Of a stretch of DNA of 64,000 nucleotides, positions 1-8,299 are shown one piece after another. The first letter of the stretch is position 1. Every line of letters begins with the position of its first letter. The notes below the pieces were generated by a model. The model searched no databases, was not told the DNA's origin, and worked only from the letters and a program-made list of their open reading frames with translations. A program made the position numbers and the translations under genes. Source of the stretch: Mycobacterium pinniadriaticum (GTDB lineage Bacteria; Actinomycetota; Actinomycetes; Mycobacteriales; Mycobacteriaceae); NCBI RefSeq assembly GCF_026242045.1, contig NZ_JAPJDO010000020.1, forward strand, positions 1 through 64,000, written 5' to 3'.

Positions 1-1
1 C

Positions 2-103
2 CTCCGCGGATCGGCCCTGGGCTTCCGCAACCTCACCAACTACATCGCCCGATCGCTACTGGAAACCGGCGGATTCAGACCACAACTACACCGTCAATCG
101 TGA
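2..103 (+). mobile_element. C-terminal end of an ISL3-family transposase (partial)
   Basis: An open frame enters from the left edge and stops at 101-103. Its last 33 residues include ALGFRNLTNYIARSLLETGG, which I recognise as the conserved tail of mycobacterial ISL3-type DDE transposases. Only this tail is inside the window, so completeness of the element cannot be judged. The stop codon overlaps the apparent terminal inverted repeat, as is usual for compact ISL3 elements. The family call is from memory of the motif, not a search. Confidence 0.75.
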
Positions 104-109
104 AGAGCC
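102..109 (+). repeat. Probable right terminal inverted repeat of the ISL3 element
   Basis: The bases GAAGAGCC at 102-109 are the reverse complement of GGCTCTTC, the usual outer end of ISL3-family inverted repeats. They overlap the transposase stop codon. If correct, the element ends at 109 and the next eight bases (TGAAAAGT) would be one copy of the 8-bp target duplication typical of the family; the other copy is outside the window. Confidence 0.5.
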
Positions 110-371
110 TGAAAAGTCACATCGAGCTGTTGAAGGAAGACGTTGTGGCGACTCTGATCCGACAATGGTTCGAAGCAACCAACCATTACTCGCCAATGAT
201 GACTTACTACATCGTCCTCGCGGCGGACCTGTCCGTGCCAGGAGACCAGCGCAGAGTCGTACGCGCTGTGCAACAACGCTTTTCGACGACAAAAGACGTT
301 GTCGTAGTTACGCCGAACTATACGACCTCCTTTCTTCGCCTTGAAGGGCCGGCAATCGATGCCTTGATCAC
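110..371. other. Unassigned DNA between the IS end and the nitroreductase remnant
   Basis: I recognise no gene here. Open frames exist on both strands (100-588 plus, 94-432 minus), but neither translation resembles a known family and both run into the antisense of the nitroreductase remnant. Base composition is visibly less GC-rich than the catabolic genes to the right. It is probably rearranged DNA between the IS insertion and the broken nitroreductase. Confidence 0.4.
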
Positions 372-794
372 TCAGACCATGCGATCGGGCGACCCGATCC
401 GATCCAGCTGTTGGTCCATCGCCGCCACGCACGTCAGATCGACGGTGATCACCAGCACGACTGCTGCTCGCCGGAATGGCGCGGTGAACTCGTCGGGTAC
501 CACCGTGTCCGCGATCGTCTCAGCAGGCACGCCGCTCGGTTCAACGGCATTCCACGGGCTTTCGCCCGCCGATATCTGGGCGAAGTAGCGTTGTGCGCCC
601 GGGACGTTCAGGTCGCCGAGCCGTTCGCGCAGGGCCACATCCCGAACTGCGACGATGTGCGTGCCCTGCCGGTTGCCGCCGCTCGGCGCGAAGCGGGCAT
701 TGTCGAGGATTCGGTAGAGGACCGGATCTGGAAGTGGATCGTCGGTGAACTCACGCACCGCGAATGTGGTTCGCATGACGTCGTAGAGCTCCAT
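372..794 (-). pseudogene. Nitroreductase-family protein, C-terminally truncated
   Basis: Starts at 794 behind a GGGAG Shine-Dalgarno. The first about 130 residues are a normal flavin nitroreductase N-terminus: FAVREFTDDPLPDP, then the FMN-contacting stretch ARFAPSGGNRQGTHIVAV. Family members run to about 200-230 residues, with further FMN-binding sequence after QQLDRIG. Here the frame loses similarity after that point (about 390-395) and stops at 372, inside unassigned DNA next to an IS end. I infer the 3' part was lost in an insertion or deletion and that the product is inactive. It is the last gene of a minus-strand run behind the cupin and acyl-CoA ligase. Confidence 0.7.
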
Positions 795-809
795 CGCCGC
801 TCCCTTTCG

Positions 810-1343
810 TCAGGTGGTTCGTGGCAGACCGACCATGGCCACGGCCATGACCGCGGGCTCGGTGCCGCGATTGTGCCAACGGTGCCGGGTGCCGTTCTGG
901 ATGTTCACATCGCCTGGGCGCAGTGTCGTCTCGACGCCGTCGTCGAGTTCGAGGACGATCTCGCCGGAGATGACGATCTCCATGTCGACGGTGTCCGTGG
1001 TGTGCATGCCGGGGTTGTCGAACTCGTTGGTTTCCAACATGCCGGGTAGCTTCTCCTGCAACTCACGCAGACCCGCTTCGATTTCGAGGTCTTCGAAATT
1101 GGTGCCCCCATCGCCGGGCGGGAAGGTCAACAGGAAGAAGCGGTACCCGCCGACCGGGGGGAAGAAAGTCGTCTTGGGCGCGTTGGTGCCGGCGTCGGGA
1201 AGGGTCGGTGGTGAATCTGCTCGCCAAAGTTCGTGGTAGGCAGTAGGCGTCAGCGCCACCGTCGTCGGCTCGACGACGCCATCGTCGACGATGACCGCCT
1301 TGCCGTGCTCGTCGTGGCCGGTCACCACGCGACGTACGTTCAT
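810..1343 (-). CDS. Cupin-domain protein
   Basis: A 177-residue soluble protein with a C-terminal cupin barrel: the stretch VDMEIVISGEIVLELDDG is followed by LRPGDVNIQNGTRHRWHN, which carries the second cupin motif with its His/Asn positions. Such single-cupin proteins bind a metal or small ligand and act as dioxygenase-like enzymes or sensors; substrate unknown. The start at 1343 has a good GAGGAG ribosome site. It lies 30 bp downstream of the acyl-CoA ligase on the same strand and 15 bp before the truncated nitroreductase, so the three look like one transcript. Confidence 0.75.
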   Translation of the reverse strand: MNVRRVVTGHDEHGKAVIVDDGVVEPTTVALTPTAYHELWRADSPPTLPDAGTNAPKTTFFPPVGGYRFFLLTFPPGDGGTNFEDLEIEAGLRELQEKLPGMLETNEFDNPGMHTTDTVDMEIVISGEIVLELDDGVETTLRPGDVNIQNGTRHRWHNRGTEPAVMAVAMVGLPRTT

Positions 1344-1373
1344 CGAGATCTCTCCTCGCTTCGTGGCGGCAAT

Positions 1374-3122
1374 TCAGTTCGCAACGAAGGCGTTGCGAAG
1401 GGCCAGCCGGTGAATCTTCTCGCTGGCGTTGCGGGGTAGTGGCTCGTCAGTCAGTGCAACGTATTTCGGCACCTTGAACGTTGGTAGCGCTTCGCGCAGG
1501 TGCGCGCGAAGCTCGTCCTCGGTGAGCGAGGAGCCTGGTTGGGGGTGGCACACCATGGCCAATTCTTCACCCATGGCATCGTCGGGGACGCCGAAGACCG
1601 CGACCTCTTTGACGGATGAGTGTCGGTAGGCGACGTTCTCGATTTCGGCGGGGGCGATGTTCTCTCCGCCGCGGATGACGATCTCTTTGATCCGTCCGGT
1701 GATGTGCAGGAAACCATCGGCATCCACGCTTCCCAGGTCGCCGGTGCGCAGCCACCCGTCGGGGGTGAACGCTTCTTCGGTGAGGTCATCGCGCTGCCAA
1801 TATCCGGGGGTGATGGTGACGCCCCGCAGCTGTATCTCGCCCTCCGACCCGGACTGCAGGACATTCCCCGCAGAGTCCACAGCCCGGAGGTCGATGATCG
1901 GTGAAATGATGCCTGCGGCCGTGGGTTTGAGATCGAACACCGGTCCGCTCATCGTTGCGCACACCGACGCCGTCTCGGTCATCCCGTAGCCCGCTGACCG
2001 ATTCTCGATGCCGAGTCTGTGGCGCAACAACTCGGGAAGCCCTGCCGGGGTGGCGGCCCCGGCCGCGGCGACCCGCGAGATGGATGAGAGGTCGAAGTCG
2101 TCAAACCTGGGATGAGTCAACAGATCCTTGAGGATCGCAGGCACCGTCGCGACCATCGTGACCTTCTCGTTCTGGATGGTCTGCATCGCAGTCACGGCGT
2201 CCCATTTGCGCAGCAGCACCACCTTCTGACCGACCACGCAGGGCAGCAGGAAGCCGCTGAACAATCCAGTCGCGTGAAACAGCGGCACCGTAACCAGTTG
2301 CGCTTCAGTGGTCGCGCCACCACGCAGTTCGATCGCCCCGCTGAATTCGAGGGGGAGGAAGCCGGCCAGCATCATGTGCATTAGTGCCTGACCTACTGAG
2401 ATATGGCAATAGATCACGCCCTTGGGATGGCCAGTACTGCCTGAGGTGTAGAGAAGCATGGCCATGTCTTCGGGTTCAGGATGCACGATGGCGTAGTTGC
2501 GCCCGCGGCCCGCGGCCAGGGCGTCCTCAATGTTCCTGATGTCGAGATCCGCTAGGGGGTGGCCATCGAGTTGTTCTGCGCCACCATCGACATCGCTGAA
2601 CAGCAGGGCCATTCGGCGTTGTCGCAGTGTTTCGGTGGCCAGTCTGGTACGGGGCAGGTCGGCGGCCAACACAGTCGGGTCCGAGTCACGCAGGGTGAAT
2701 TCGAGTTCCTCCGCAGACCCCCAACTATTGATCAGCACCGGGACAGCGCCCACATGGACCGCAGCGGCGAAGACCAGGACCCAGTCAGGACAGTTACGCA
2801 TCGCAATGGCGATCCGATTGCCGCGGTTGACACCCATGTCGTGTTGCAGCACGGCGGCCAGTGCGTCGACGTCGGCGAAGAACTGCTCGAAGGACCACCG
2901 TCGGTCACCGAAGACCACAAAGTCCGTACCGCCGTGCCCGCGACCCGAGGTGAGGATGTCGAGGACGGTGGGTGCAGCATGTGCGAAGACGCGTCGGGGT
3001 ACTCCTGCCACCTGCCGCTCGGTCACGGCGAAGATTCCATCGGCGGCGGTGAACCGGCGAACGGCCTCGTGGACGAGATCAGGAGTCAAAGTCACGATGT
3101 CCTCCCTCAGCGTCGGTGCCAT
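1374..3122 (-). CDS. Acyl-CoA synthetase / AMP-dependent ligase (FadD-like)
   Basis: A 582-residue ANL-superfamily ligase that would activate a carboxylic acid to its CoA thioester through an acyl-adenylate. The P-loop motif YTSGSTGHPKGV lies near residue 225, the adenylate-binding YGMTET near residue 375, and the hinge region GWLRTGDLG followed by ITGRIKEIVIRGGENIAPAE near residues 470-500. The C-terminal catalytic lysine region (ASEKIHR) is present. The start at 3122 has a GGAG ribosome site. A TetR-type operator lies about 45 bp upstream (3166-3181), divergent to a TetR gene. It probably supplies the CoA ester for the plus-strand genes at 3985-8273. Confidence 0.9.
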   Translation of the reverse strand: MAPTLREDIVTLTPDLVHEAVRRFTAADGIFAVTERQVAGVPRRVFAHAAPTVLDILTSGRGHGGTDFVVFGDRRWSFEQFFADVDALAAVLQHDMGVNRGNRIAIAMRNCPDWVLVFAAAVHVGAVPVLINSWGSAEELEFTLRDSDPTVLAADLPRTRLATETLRQRRMALLFSDVDGGAEQLDGHPLADLDIRNIEDALAAGRGRNYAIVHPEPEDMAMLLYTSGSTGHPKGVIYCHISVGQALMHMMLAGFLPLEFSGAIELRGGATTEAQLVTVPLFHATGLFSGFLLPCVVGQKVVLLRKWDAVTAMQTIQNEKVTMVATVPAILKDLLTHPRFDDFDLSSISRVAAAGAATPAGLPELLRHRLGIENRSAGYGMTETASVCATMSGPVFDLKPTAAGIISPIIDLRAVDSAGNVLQSGSEGEIQLRGVTITPGYWQRDDLTEEAFTPDGWLRTGDLGSVDADGFLHITGRIKEIVIRGGENIAPAEIENVAYRHSSVKEVAVFGVPDDAMGEELAMVCHPQPGSSLTEDELRAHLREALPTFKVPKYVALTDEPLPRNASEKIHRLALRNAFVAN

Positions 3123-3165
3123 GCGCCGACTCCTTCCAAACGGCTAGATACACGAAGTCCACCGT

Positions 3166-3181
3166 AAAACTACATTGTTTT
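3166..3181. promoter_or_regulatory. Candidate TetR operator A (AAAAC-N6-GTTTT)
   Basis: AAAAC TACATT GTTTT, an inverted repeat with 5-bp arms in an A/T-rich patch of otherwise GC-rich DNA. It sits between the divergent acyl-CoA ligase and TetR gene. Related sites lie before the CaiB-type gene (3969-3984) and the acyl-CoA dehydrogenase (5132-5144), which argues for a shared regulator, most simply the TetR encoded at 3343. Confidence 0.55.
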
Positions 3182-3342
3182 TCTACAGCATGGTGGTCCT
3201 GCTCACAAAGTGGCCTGCTGGGGCGGGGACGGTGCTGACGAACCCGGACACGGCGGGTGCGCTGTTAAAACAACGTCGTCACCGTAAGATGACGGCATGT
3301 CGTCGCTTCGTTCCACTACCAAGCAACAGCGAGAGCCTGCTA

Positions 3343-3933
3343 ATGGCTAAGCCGCTCATACCGGTCGACGCGATCTACGAACATGCCTTGGCGCTGATCG
3401 ACGCCGAGGGTGCGCAGGCGCTCAACGCACGACGTCTCGCCGCCGATCTCAGGTGCTCCACCCGCACGCTCTACCAGCAGGTGGGAAATCGCGAAGAGCT
3501 GATTCGGGCACTCATCGACCGCCATTTCTCCCAGCTGCAATTGGACTTCCACGAATATGACTCGTGGGAGTCCACCGCCGTGCAGTGGAGTCTCGCGCTG
3601 GACGAGGCGCTGCAAGCGCATCCGTTCCTCACCGAACTGATGAACGTCGACGACCGTGGTGCTGTTACCTCCTATGTCGACAAACTGCTGAAGTCGCTGG
3701 TACAGGCAGGAATCGACCGCAGGATCGCCACTGACTGCTGCCGTTCGTTGGTGAATACGACGATCAACCACACCATCGTCGAAGCGCAGGCGCTGCGCCA
3801 GGTTCCGCCCACCCGCGCGGGCGCCCTCGATGCGAAGAAGCGGCAGCAGTCCTATCTGCGAACCATCGACTGGATCGTCGCCGGGGTCCGTCAGGAAGTG
3901 CTTTCGGGGTTGGCTACCAGCCGTCGCCGCTAG
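3343..3933 (+). CDS. TetR-family transcriptional regulator
   Basis: A 196-residue regulator if translated from 3343 (MAKPLIPVDAIYEHALALID); an in-frame ATG at 3289 would add 18 unrelated residues. The N-terminal helix-turn-helix is LNARRLAADLRCSTRTLYQQVGNREELIRAL, of the TetR type. The C-terminal ligand domain has no family-specific features that I recognise. It is divergent from the acyl-CoA ligase and immediately upstream of the CoA-transferase, and AAAAC/GTTTT operator-like repeats flank it on both sides, so it is probably the local repressor, released by a CoA thioester or the free acid. A weaker half-site (AAAAC at 3267-3271) lies in its own leader. Confidence 0.8.
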   Translation: MAKPLIPVDAIYEHALALIDAEGAQALNARRLAADLRCSTRTLYQQVGNREELIRALIDRHFSQLQLDFHEYDSWESTAVQWSLALDEALQAHPFLTELMNVDDRGAVTSYVDKLLKSLVQAGIDRRIATDCCRSLVNTTINHTIVEAQALRQVPPTRAGALDAKKRQQSYLRTIDWIVAGVRQEVLSGLATSRRR

Positions 3934-3968
3934 GCGACAGGTCACCGCCAAGGTCTGCGTCATTTTAG

Positions 3969-3984
3969 AAAACGATGTTGTTTA
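3969..3984. promoter_or_regulatory. Candidate TetR operator B (AAAAC-N6-GTTTA)
   Basis: AAAAC GATGTT GTTTA lies directly before the ATG at 3985 and 10 bp before the ATG at 3994 of the CaiB-type gene. It matches operator A in arm sequence and spacing, with one mismatch in the right arm. Confidence 0.5.
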
Positions 3985-5109
3985 ATGCACTTTATGGATG
4001 ACGGTGTTGCTGCAGACTCCCCTGACCGGGGTCCGTTGCACGGGATACGGGTGATCGAGTTCGCCGGCGTGGGTCCGGGGCCGCACGCGGCCATGGTGCT
4101 TGCCGACCTGGGTGCCGATGTGGTGCGCATTCAGCGACGCGGGGTGTTGCCTCTCGCCGGGTTCAACGCCGACGGAATGCTGCGAGGGCGAGCCGTGGTG
4201 GAGGCGAACGTGAAGGACCATGACGACAAGGCCTCGGTCATGAAACTCATTGCGCGGGCCGACGTTCTCGTCGAGGGCTTCCGTCCGGGGGTGATGGAAC
4301 GACTGGGATACGGCCCAGAGGATATGCAGTCGCTCAACCCACGGTTGATATACGCCCGGATGACCGGCTGGGGTCAGACCGGTCCGCGCGCGCCCCGAGC
4401 GGGCCACGATATCAACTACCTGGGTTTGACCGGTTTCCTGCATGCGATCGGGCGACGAGGCGATCGACCCGTGCCGCCGTTGAACCTGGTCGGTGACTTC
4501 GGGGGAGGCTCGATGTTCCTGCTCGTCGGCGTCCTCGCGGCGCTCGTCGAACGCCAGACTTCTGGCCGCGGTCAGGTGATCGATGCGGCCATCGTCGACG
4601 GGGTTTCGGTGCTTGGCCAGATGATCTGGGCGTTCCGTGGAATCGGATTATGGAGCGACGAACGCGGCGGCAACATGCTCGACACCGGTGCGCCGTACTA
4701 CGACACGTATGAAACCGCCGACGGCAAGTACATGGCGGTGGGGGCCATTGAGCCCCAGTTCTACACCGAACTACTCATCGGCCTCGGCCTGTCCGATCGA
4801 GCGAACCTGCCTGATCGCAACGACAGGGCGCATTGGGAGACGTTGCGGGAGATGTTCACGCACGCATTCCGGAGCCGTACCCGCGATGAATGGTCCGCGG
4901 TGTTCGACGGCACCGACGCGTGCGTCACGCCGGTGCTGACGTTCGCCGAGGCCGCCGACGACGCGCACATGTCTGCTCGCGGAGCCGTGAGCGTCATCGA
5001 CGGCGTCATGCAGGCTTCCGTCGCGCCCCGGTTCTCGCGCAGCGTACCTGGCGTTCCCGAAGCGCCCGCCCGCGTCGCCACTGATCCGGACTTGGTGTGG
5101 AGCGACTGA
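3985..5109 (+). CDS. CaiB/BaiF-family CoA-transferase or alpha-methylacyl-CoA racemase
   Basis: A 374-residue class III CoA-transferase-family protein (371 if started at the ATG at 3994, which leaves the operator free). The N-terminal stretch GIRVIEFAGVGPGPHAAMVLADLGADVVRI and the later ARADVLVEGFRPGVMERLGYGPE, RLIYARMTGWGQTGP and AGHDINYLGLTG are characteristic. The aspartate in GHDINYLG is at the conserved catalytic position of the family. Length and the MTGWGQTGP motif fit alpha-methylacyl-CoA racemase (Amacr/Mcr) better than formyl-CoA transferase. It could epimerise a 2-methyl-branched acyl-CoA before the dehydrogenase encoded next. Confidence 0.85.
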   Translation: MHFMDDGVAADSPDRGPLHGIRVIEFAGVGPGPHAAMVLADLGADVVRIQRRGVLPLAGFNADGMLRGRAVVEANVKDHDDKASVMKLIARADVLVEGFRPGVMERLGYGPEDMQSLNPRLIYARMTGWGQTGPRAPRAGHDINYLGLTGFLHAIGRRGDRPVPPLNLVGDFGGGSMFLLVGVLAALVERQTSGRGQVIDAAIVDGVSVLGQMIWAFRGIGLWSDERGGNMLDTGAPYYDTYETADGKYMAVGAIEPQFYTELLIGLGLSDRANLPDRNDRAHWETLREMFTHAFRSRTRDEWSAVFDGTDACVTPVLTFAEAADDAHMSARGAVSVIDGVMQASVAPRFSRSVPGVPEAPARVATDPDLVWSD

Positions 5110-5131
5110 ACACGGCCTTTGCAAAATTGCG

Positions 5132-5144
5132 AAAACAGTGTTTT
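5132..5144. promoter_or_regulatory. Candidate TetR operator C (AAAACA-G-TGTTTT)
   Basis: A perfect 13-bp palindrome AAAACAGTGTTTT in the 88-bp gap before the acyl-CoA dehydrogenase. On the minus strand it reads TAGAAAAACACTGTTTT, close to TAGAAAAACAATGTAGTTTT at operator A. It implies the dehydrogenase operon has its own promoter. Confidence 0.55.
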
Positions 5145-5197
5145 TCTAATACTTGACCCGGCAGAAGCCAGTCCACCGGGCCGGAGAGGTAGTTTGC

Positions 5198-6487
5198 ATG
5201 GCATGGGACTTCTGCGCGGATAAGGACTTCGAACCCACGCTCGACTGGGTACGGAGTTTCGTCGACGACGAGCTACACCCGATCGAGCCGCTGCTTCCGC
5301 ACCTCTCACCGCTGCAGACCAAGAACCTGCTGGACCCGCTCAAGGAACAGGTACGAGAGCGTGGCTTGTGGGCCGCGCATCTGCCGAAGGATATGGGCGG
5401 CAACGGCTTCGGCCAGCTGCCACTGGCGCAGATGAACCTTATTACCGGTCGGGTGGGCTTGGCGATGGAGGTCTTCGGCAACATGGCCCCGGACTCGGGC
5501 AATGCCGAACTGATCGCCGAGGGCGGCACCGAGGAACAAAAGGACCGCTGGCTGTGGCCTAACCTCCGCGGTGACCTCCGCAGTGCGTTCGCCATCACCG
5601 AACCGTGGGTGTCCGGGACTGATCCGACGCAGATCGAGTCGACGGGAGTGCTCGAGGGCGACGAGTGGGTGCTCAATGGCCGCAAGTGGATGATCACCAA
5701 TGCGTCGATCGCCGACTTCATCATCTTCATGGTGGTCACCGACCCAGATGCCGCACCACATCTACGCTGCTCGATGATCGTTGTGGAGAAGGACACTCCG
5801 GGTCTGACCGTCCTGCGTGACATCCCTTCGATGCACGATCCCGACGTGGCATTCGGTCGGATCGGCAACCACGCGGAGGTCGTGCTGGACGATGCGCGCG
5901 TGCCGCGCGACCATCTGATCGGCCCGCAGGGGCATGGTTTCGTACTCTCGCAAGTCCGACTGGGGCCGGGACGGCTGCATCATGCGACGCGATGGCTCGC
6001 CGAGGCCGAGCGGGCGTTCGACATGATGTGCGAGCGCGCCCAGTCGCGGTCGTCGTTCGGCAAGAGTTACACCCGCCACCAGATGGTTCAGGAGTACATC
6101 GCCAACTCCCGCATCGAGTTGGAGACGGCCAAACTCCTCACCCTGCGGGCTGCGTGGAAGTTCGACCGCGACGGAAATCGGGCGGCGCGCAGCGACATCG
6201 CGATGTGCAAGGTGTACAACGCGCAGGTGGTGCACAACGTCGTGGACCGGGCGCTGCAGGTCCACGGCTCCCTGGGCTACAGCGGCGACATGCCACTGGA
6301 GTCGATGTACAGGATGGCCCGGATGGCCAGTCTCGTCGATGGCGCCAACGAGGTGCACAAGGTCAGCGTCGCCAAGAGTGAGCTGGCCCGATATGAGGCG
6401 GTCGAGGGCTGGCCCAGCGAGCACGTCCCGACCCGGCTGGCCCAGGCCCGTGCGCGGTTCGCCCACCTGCTGGAAGCCAGCGCATGA
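5198..6487 (+). CDS. Acyl-CoA dehydrogenase, ACAD10/ACAD11-like
   Basis: A 429-residue FAD enzyme started at 5198 (MAWDFCADKDFEP) behind GGAGAGG; 15 more upstream codons are open but unlike the family. FAITEPWVSGTDPTQIES, NGRKWMITNAS and the C-terminal VHGSLGYSGDMPLESMYRMAR are standard ACAD signatures. LGPGRLHHATRWLAEAERAF is typical of the ACAD10/11 branch, whose members work with an APH-type kinase on 4-hydroxyacyl-CoAs. Its stop overlaps the kinase start by ATGA, so the two are translationally coupled. I infer it acts on a kinase-activated hydroxyacyl-CoA rather than in plain beta-oxidation. Confidence 0.85.
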   Translation: MAWDFCADKDFEPTLDWVRSFVDDELHPIEPLLPHLSPLQTKNLLDPLKEQVRERGLWAAHLPKDMGGNGFGQLPLAQMNLITGRVGLAMEVFGNMAPDSGNAELIAEGGTEEQKDRWLWPNLRGDLRSAFAITEPWVSGTDPTQIESTGVLEGDEWVLNGRKWMITNASIADFIIFMVVTDPDAAPHLRCSMIVVEKDTPGLTVLRDIPSMHDPDVAFGRIGNHAEVVLDDARVPRDHLIGPQGHGFVLSQVRLGPGRLHHATRWLAEAERAFDMMCERAQSRSSFGKSYTRHQMVQEYIANSRIELETAKLLTLRAAWKFDRDGNRAARSDIAMCKVYNAQVVHNVVDRALQVHGSLGYSGDMPLESMYRMARMASLVDGANEVHKVSVAKSELARYEAVEGWPSEHVPTRLAQARARFAHLLEASA

Positions 6488-7515
6488 ACCACACCGCGGC
6501 GGAGTTCGACGTCGTGCGCTTCACCGACTGGCTAGGTCAGGCGACCGGCGAGCCTGCCGAGGTGACGGTGACACCGATGAGCGGGGGTGCCAGCTGCGAG
6601 ATGTTCCGAGTCGAGCGGCTCGGACAATCGTGGGTGGTGCGCCGCGCGCCCCTGACGTCGGTGTCCGACACCGCGCACCATGTGGTCCGCGAAGCTCGGG
6701 TGATCGAATCACTGGCCGGGTCGGCGGTACCGGTGCCGACCATCCTGGCCGTCGGCGACGACCCCGCGATCATCGGGGCCCCCTTCTTTGTCATGTCCTT
6801 CATCGACGGCGAGGTGGTGCGCCGCAACGGCCTCCCTGAAGCCATTGCCGGACAACCAGAGTCACACCATTCGGTGGGGGAGGGTCTGATCGACACTCTC
6901 GTCGACCTGCACGAGGTGGACTGGCGGTCCACGCCGTTGGCGGAGCTGTCGCACCCCGAGGGCTTCCTGGCCCGGCAGGTGGATCGCTGGATGGCCCAGC
7001 TGGAGTCCTACCGTTCCCGCGAGTTGGACGGTGTCGATGATGTCGCGGCATGGTTGGCGACGAACCAGCCGGCACGCGGTGACCTGACGGTGATGCACGG
7101 TGACTACAAACTCGACAACGTGCTGTGGTCGCGGCAGCCGCCCCCGCAAGTGATCAGCGTGGTCGATTTCGAGATGACCACCATTGGGGACCCGCTCATT
7201 GACCTGGCTTGGGCGCTGATCTTCTGGCCGGAGGAGGGCAATCTGATCGCGCTCGCCGCGCCGGGGACTCCGAATGGCATCGATGCCGAACAATGCCAAA
7301 CTCCAGCACAATTGGCGGGGCGGTACGCTGCGGCGACCGGCCGCGATCTGTCCGGATTCGACTGGTATCAGGCCTTCAGCGCATGGAAGTTGGCAATCGT
7401 CCTGGAAGCCTCGTACGCGAAATTCCGTCGCGGCGAGTCCGCCAACCCACACCACGAGGTCTTCGGATTCGTCGTGGACGAACTGCTCTCGCGCGCAAAG
7501 AGGTTCGCTCGGTGA
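6484..7515 (+). CDS. APH-like phosphotransferase (LvaA / ACAD10-kinase-like)
   Basis: A 343-residue aminoglycoside-phosphotransferase-fold kinase. The Brenner catalytic motif is VMHGDYKLDNVLW near residue 200, followed by the metal-binding VVDFEMTTIGDPLIDLAW. The N-terminal MSGGASCEMFRVE is the nucleotide-binding loop. In ACAD10/11 proteins and in the Pseudomonas levulinate (Lva) pathway such a kinase phosphorylates the 4-hydroxyl of a hydroxyacyl-CoA. It overlaps the dehydrogenase (ATGA at 6484) and the following SDR (GTGA at 7512), so the three form one tightly coupled operon. Antibiotic resistance is unlikely given that context. Confidence 0.85.
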   Translation: MNHTAAEFDVVRFTDWLGQATGEPAEVTVTPMSGGASCEMFRVERLGQSWVVRRAPLTSVSDTAHHVVREARVIESLAGSAVPVPTILAVGDDPAIIGAPFFVMSFIDGEVVRRNGLPEAIAGQPESHHSVGEGLIDTLVDLHEVDWRSTPLAELSHPEGFLARQVDRWMAQLESYRSRELDGVDDVAAWLATNQPARGDLTVMHGDYKLDNVLWSRQPPPQVISVVDFEMTTIGDPLIDLAWALIFWPEEGNLIALAAPGTPNGIDAEQCQTPAQLAGRYAAATGRDLSGFDWYQAFSAWKLAIVLEASYAKFRRGESANPHHEVFGFVVDELLSRAKRFAR

Positions 7516-8273
7516 CCGATCCGTTGTTCTCCGTTGCCGACCGCGTCGTTCTGGTGACCGGCGGCAGCCGCGGACTGGGCCGAGCGATGTCTCTGGGTCT
7601 GGCCGAACGCGGGGCGCGCGTGGTGATCGCCAGCCGCAAGATCGACGCCTGCGAGGAATTGGCCGCACAAATCCGAGGCAGCGGCGGCGACGCGTTCGCC
7701 TTGGCCTGTCATGTCGGCAATTGGGAGTCCCTCGACCAGGTCGTGGCGGAAGCCACAACACGCTGGGGGCGCCTCGACGGACTCATCAACAACGCGGGGA
7801 TGAGCCTGCTGGTGCCGTTGCTCCTGCAGACGTCAGAGACGCTGTTCGACAAGGTGATCGGCGTCAACCTCAAGGGCCCGACGCGGCTGACAGCCCTGGC
7901 CGCCGACGCGATGAAGGCCACCGGTGGAGGGTCGATCATCAACATCAGCTCGCTGGCGTCGGTCAAACCCATCTCGACGGCCCCCGTGTACTCCGCTGCT
8001 AAGGCCGGACTCAACGCGCTGACGAAGGCGGCCGCACTGGAGTATGCCAACGCCGGCATCCGCGTCAACGGGATCATCTGCGGCACCTTCGATACCGATG
8101 CCGCGGCGGGCTTCGTCCGCAACGCGGACCTGTTGCCCGAGGTCGTGCGGCCCATCGCACTGGGGCGGGTCGGACGTCCGGACGAGATCGTCGGTGCCGC
8201 CATATATTTCCTCTCGGATGCGTCCAGCTACACCACGGGATCGTTGATGACCATCGACGGCGGCGTCTCGTGA
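7512..8273 (+). CDS. Short-chain dehydrogenase/reductase (SDR)
   Basis: A 253-residue classical SDR. The GTG at 7512 overlaps the kinase stop and gives a protein beginning MTDPLFSVADRVVLVTGG; longer upstream frames are just kinase coding sequence. The cofactor motif is TGGSRGLG, then NNAG at LINNAGMSLL, the catalytic Ser in NISSLASVKP, and YSAAK with the catalytic Tyr and Lys. An NAD(P)-linked oxidation or reduction of a keto/hydroxy acyl-CoA is likely. In the Lva-type scheme the SDR reduces the 4-keto acyl-CoA to the 4-hydroxy form used by the kinase. Confidence 0.88.
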   Translation: MTDPLFSVADRVVLVTGGSRGLGRAMSLGLAERGARVVIASRKIDACEELAAQIRGSGGDAFALACHVGNWESLDQVVAEATTRWGRLDGLINNAGMSLLVPLLLQTSETLFDKVIGVNLKGPTRLTALAADAMKATGGGSIINISSLASVKPISTAPVYSAAKAGLNALTKAAALEYANAGIRVNGIICGTFDTDAAAGFVRNADLLPEVVRPIALGRVGRPDEIVGAAIYFLSDASSYTTGSLMTIDGGVS

Positions 8274-8299
8274 AGTGTCCCGACTAAGAAAGTTGTCCA

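Noticed and set aside
100..588. A 162-codon plus-strand open frame after the IS end
   Set aside because: Its second half is antisense to the nitroreductase remnant and the first half matches nothing; no ribosome site. Not called as a gene.
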